Source: Massilia sp. (GTDB taxonomy: Bacteria; Pseudomonadota; Gammaproteobacteria; Burkholderiales; Burkholderiaceae_D). Taken from it: a stretch of DNA of 7,135 bases. Location: the NCBI GenBank assembly GCA_003520365.1, contig DOUW01000147.1:1-7135 (forward strand), read 5' to 3'. Position numbers and translations under genes: made by a program. The notes beneath the pieces were generated by a model. The model was given only the letters and a program-made list of their open reading frames with translations, was not told where the DNA came from and searched no databases. Of the stretch, positions 5,533-7,135 are shown one piece after another; within the stretch, counting starts at the first letter, position 1, and each line of letters opens with the position of its first letter.

Positions 5533-6555
5533 GTGCAAATCGGTCCTTACCAACTTCGCAATAATGTCTTCGTCGCGCCCATGGCGGGTGTGACCGACCG
5601 TCCGTTCCGCCAGCTGTGCAAGCAGCTCGGGGCCGGCTATGCGGTGTCGGAAATGGCGGCGTCCAACCCGCGCCTGTGGGCCAGCGAAAAGACCAGCCGC
5701 CGCACAGATCACGAAGGCGAGATGGAGCCGAAGGCGGTGCAGATCGCCGGCGCCGATCCGCAGGACCTGGCCGATTGCGCGCGTCACAACGTCGAGCGCG
5801 GCGCCCAGATCATCGACATCAACATGGGTTGCCCGGTGAAAAAGGTGTGCAACAGCTGGTGCGGGTCGGCCCTGCTGCAGCACGAGGACCTCGTCGAGCG
5901 CATCCTGAACGCGGTGGTGCAGGCGGTCGACGTGCCGGTCACCCTGAAATTCCGCACCGGCTGGGACCGTCAAAACAAGAATGCCCTGCGCATTGCGCGC
6001 ATGGCCGAGCAGGCCGGCATCCAGATGCTGACCCTGCACGGCCGCACCCGTGCCGACGGCTACAAGGGCGACGCCGAGTACGACACCATCCGCGCGGTGA
6101 AGGCGGCGGTAGGGATTCCGGTGGTCGCCAACGGTGACATCACCAGCCCGGAAAAGGCGAAATTCGTGCTCGACTACACGGGCGCGGACGCGGTCATGAT
6201 CGGCCGCGCGGCCCAGGGCCGGCCCTGGATCTGCCGCGAGATCGACCATTACCTGCGCACCGGTGAACTGTTGCCTGCGCCGATGGTGGACGAGGTGAGG
6301 GCGCTGATGAACGAACACCTGCCGGCCCACTATGCCTTCTACGGCGAGTACGTCGGCGTGCGCACGGCGCGCAAGCACATCGGCTGGTACGTCGAGGATT
6401 TGCCTGGCGGCGAAGAGTTCCGTCAGCACATGAATCGCTTGGAATCCACGGCCGAGCAATTGGCTGCCGTGGATAATTTTTTCCAAGCACAACTGCAGTA
6501 TGGCGAACGGTTACAATACCGGCCCGCGCTTGCCGACCAGGCAATCGCAGCATAA
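5533..6555 (+). CDS. dusB: tRNA-dihydrouridine synthase B
   Basis: The 340-residue flavoprotein reduces uridine to dihydrouridine in the tRNA D-loop using FMN and NADPH. It shows the TIM-barrel Dus signatures in order: APMAGVTDRPFR (15-26), the NMGCP motif with presumed catalytic Cys100, LKFRTGW with Lys139, LHGRTRADG with His169, VANGDI (198-203) and GRAAQGRPW (224-232), followed by the C-terminal helical tRNA-binding domain. It starts at GTG; the opening QIGPYQLRN aligns with the start of E. coli DusB (RIGQYQLRN, from memory), and no other start fits. It is somewhat longer at the C-terminus than E. coli DusB (321). No Shine-Dalgarno sequence is visible: the 16 bases before GTG are pyrimidine-rich. 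fis follows after 85 bases; dusB-fis is a conserved pair in proteobacteria. Confidence 0.96.
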   Translation: MQIGPYQLRNNVFVAPMAGVTDRPFRQLCKQLGAGYAVSEMAASNPRLWASEKTSRRTDHEGEMEPKAVQIAGADPQDLADCARHNVERGAQIIDINMGCPVKKVCNSWCGSALLQHEDLVERILNAVVQAVDVPVTLKFRTGWDRQNKNALRIARMAEQAGIQMLTLHGRTRADGYKGDAEYDTIRAVKAAVGIPVVANGDITSPEKAKFVLDYTGADAVMIGRAAQGRPWICREIDHYLRTGELLPAPMVDEVRALMNEHLPAHYAFYGEYVGVRTARKHIGWYVEDLPGGEEFRQHMNRLESTAEQLAAVDNFFQAQLQYGERLQYRPALADQAIAA

Positions 6556-6640
6556 AGAAGTAGCACAACAAGAAAAACGATGGGGACGCCACCGGTTACC
6601 GCCGGCGGAGCAAAACACTAACCAGGATGAAGCAGCAGAC

Positions 6641-6874
6641 ATGAGCAAAGAGAGTATCCAGGAAGTTGTCCAGAAGAGCCTCGAGGACTATTTCAATGAC
6701 CTGGGCGAGCAAAAGCCGACGAATATCTACGACATGATGGTGATGACCGTGGAGAAACCGATCCTCGAAGTGGTCATGACGCGCGCCGACGGCAACCAGT
6801 CGCACGCGGCCCAGATGTTGGGCATCAACCGCAATACCTTGCGCAAGAAACTGCAAGAGCACGGACTGCTCTAA
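6641..6874 (+). CDS. fis: DNA-binding protein Fis (short betaproteobacterial form)
   Basis: The 77-residue product ends with the Fis helix-turn-helix (about 52-73): GNQSHAAQMLGINRNTLRKK, matching [20 protein letters not shown] of E. coli Fis. Asn63, Arg64, Thr66, Arg68 and Lys69 are in the DNA-recognition helix region. Fis is a homodimeric nucleoid protein that bends DNA and regulates rRNA and many other promoters in fast growth. The protein is about 21 residues shorter than E. coli Fis and lacks the N-terminal beta-hairpin arms used to activate Hin/Gin-type invertases; this is the form I know from betaproteobacteria. The frame is open back to 6500 inside dusB, but that stretch has no Fis similarity, so I chose ATG 6641. 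AGGA at 6624-6627 is 13 bases upstream, a long spacing. A 10-base palindrome (6599-6608) lies in the dusB-fis gap. Confidence 0.95.
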   Translation: MSKESIQEVVQKSLEDYFNDLGEQKPTNIYDMMVMTVEKPILEVVMTRADGNQSHAAQMLGINRNTLRKKLQEHGLL

Positions 6875-6881
6875 CGCTTGC

Positions 6882-6925
6882 CGGCACACGTGGCCGTGCG
6901 CGGGCGCGGCCTATACGGCGTGCCC
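6882..6925. other. GC-rich nested inverted repeats between fis and purH
   Basis: GGCAC near 6883 can pair with GTGCC near 6920, enclosing GGCCG and CGGCC. No T-run follows, so this is not an intrinsic terminator, and transcription probably continues into purH. It could fold in the purH leader. TATACG at 6912-6917 resembles a -10 box but has no -35 partner. Confidence 0.25.
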
Positions 6926-6964
6926 GAATTCCGCACAGAATTTCCATCAACAACGGCCACTCCC

Positions 6965-7135
6965 ATGATCAAACAAGCCCTTATTTCCGTCTCCGACAAG
7001 ACCGGCGTGCTCGATTTCGCCCGTGCGCTCTCCGCGCTTGGCGTGAACATCCTGTCCACCGGCGGCACCGCCAAACTGCTGCAGGACAATGGCGTGCCGG
7101 TGACGGAAGTTGCCGACTACACCGGCTTCCCGGAA
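6965..7135 (+). CDS. purH: Bifunctional AICAR formyltransferase/IMP cyclohydrolase, N-terminal part (runs off the right edge)
   Basis: The first 57 codons are present. The protein begins [20 protein letters not shown] and continues with [10 protein letters not shown] (30-39) and [12 protein letters not shown] (46-57), which is the start of the MGS-like IMP cyclohydrolase domain of PurH. That domain closes the purine ring of FAICAR to IMP; the formyltransferase domain would lie beyond the window. The ATG at 6965 fits the family, with only four residues before the conserved ALISVSDK. No Shine-Dalgarno sequence is visible. It starts 90 bases after fis in the same direction with no terminator between, so it is probably read from the dusB-fis promoter, at least in part. 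From memory, dusB-fis-purH-ruvC is a common order in Burkholderiales. Confidence 0.95.
   Translation, partial: MIKQALISVSDKTGVLDFARALSALGVNILSTGGTAKLLQDNGVPVTEVADYTGFPE

Noticed and set aside
5287..6492. 401-codon open frame on the minus strand opposite dusB
   Set aside because: It is the complement of dusB extended into the repeat element. It has no recognisable domain, and dusB is a clear conserved gene.
6580..6621. 13-codon open frame between dusB and fis, possible leader peptide
   Set aside because: It has no ribosome-binding site, no regulatory codon run and no hairpin-plus-T attenuator after it.
6500..6640. N-terminal extension of Fis starting inside dusB
   Set aside because: The added 47 residues have no Fis similarity, overlap dusB by 56 bases, and the short form matches the family.

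Overview
The window looks like ordinary core chromosome from a high-GC betaproteobacterium, most likely Burkholderiales, family Oxalobacteraceae (Massilia, Duganella or Janthinobacterium type). I infer this from the codon bias (third positions mostly G or C), the short 77-residue Fis protein, the remembered gene order dusB-fis-purH, and a palindromic repeat of a style I associate with these genomes. I ran no database search.

Left part, minus strand: the 5' end of anmK (anhydromuropeptide recycling kinase) runs off the left edge. Upstream of it is a membrane-anchored M23 (LytM-type) murein endopeptidase of the MepM kind, which ends in a strong hairpin terminator. Both genes act on the cell wall: one cuts peptidoglycan, the other recycles anhydro-MurNAc. 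A clear extended -10 promoter for the peptidase lies in the 148-base divergent region shared with tyrS.

Middle, plus strand: tyrS (tyrosyl-tRNA synthetase, KMSKS type) overlaps dtd (D-aminoacyl-tRNA deacylase) by ATGA. After 44 bases comes an unusually long YbhB/YbcL (PEBP-fold) protein with its own good ribosome-binding site. The block closes with a perfect 10-bp intrinsic terminator. tyrS and dtd form a logical pair: the synthetase can mischarge D-Tyr and the deacylase removes it. A histidine phosphatase gene begins only eight bases after the terminator's T-run.

Right part, plus strand: a 426-base gene-free gap holds a 178-bp element bounded by two inverted, individually palindromic 29-bp repeats (REPIN- or MITE-like), followed by the dusB promoter region with a perfect 17-base palindrome. 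Then come dusB (tRNA dihydrouridine synthase), fis (nucleoid protein) and the 5' end of purH (purine synthesis). No terminator is visible between these three, so they are probably one transcript.

I see no phage, CRISPR, toxin-antitoxin, secretion or biosynthetic system, and nothing that qualifies as a new multi-gene system. The points most worth a second look are the inverted-repeat element, a 141-base stretch inside tyrS with sharply different codon use, the possible leaderless start of the histidine phosphatase, the palindrome upstream of dusB-fis, and a Ser-to-Pro change in the signature motif of Dtd.
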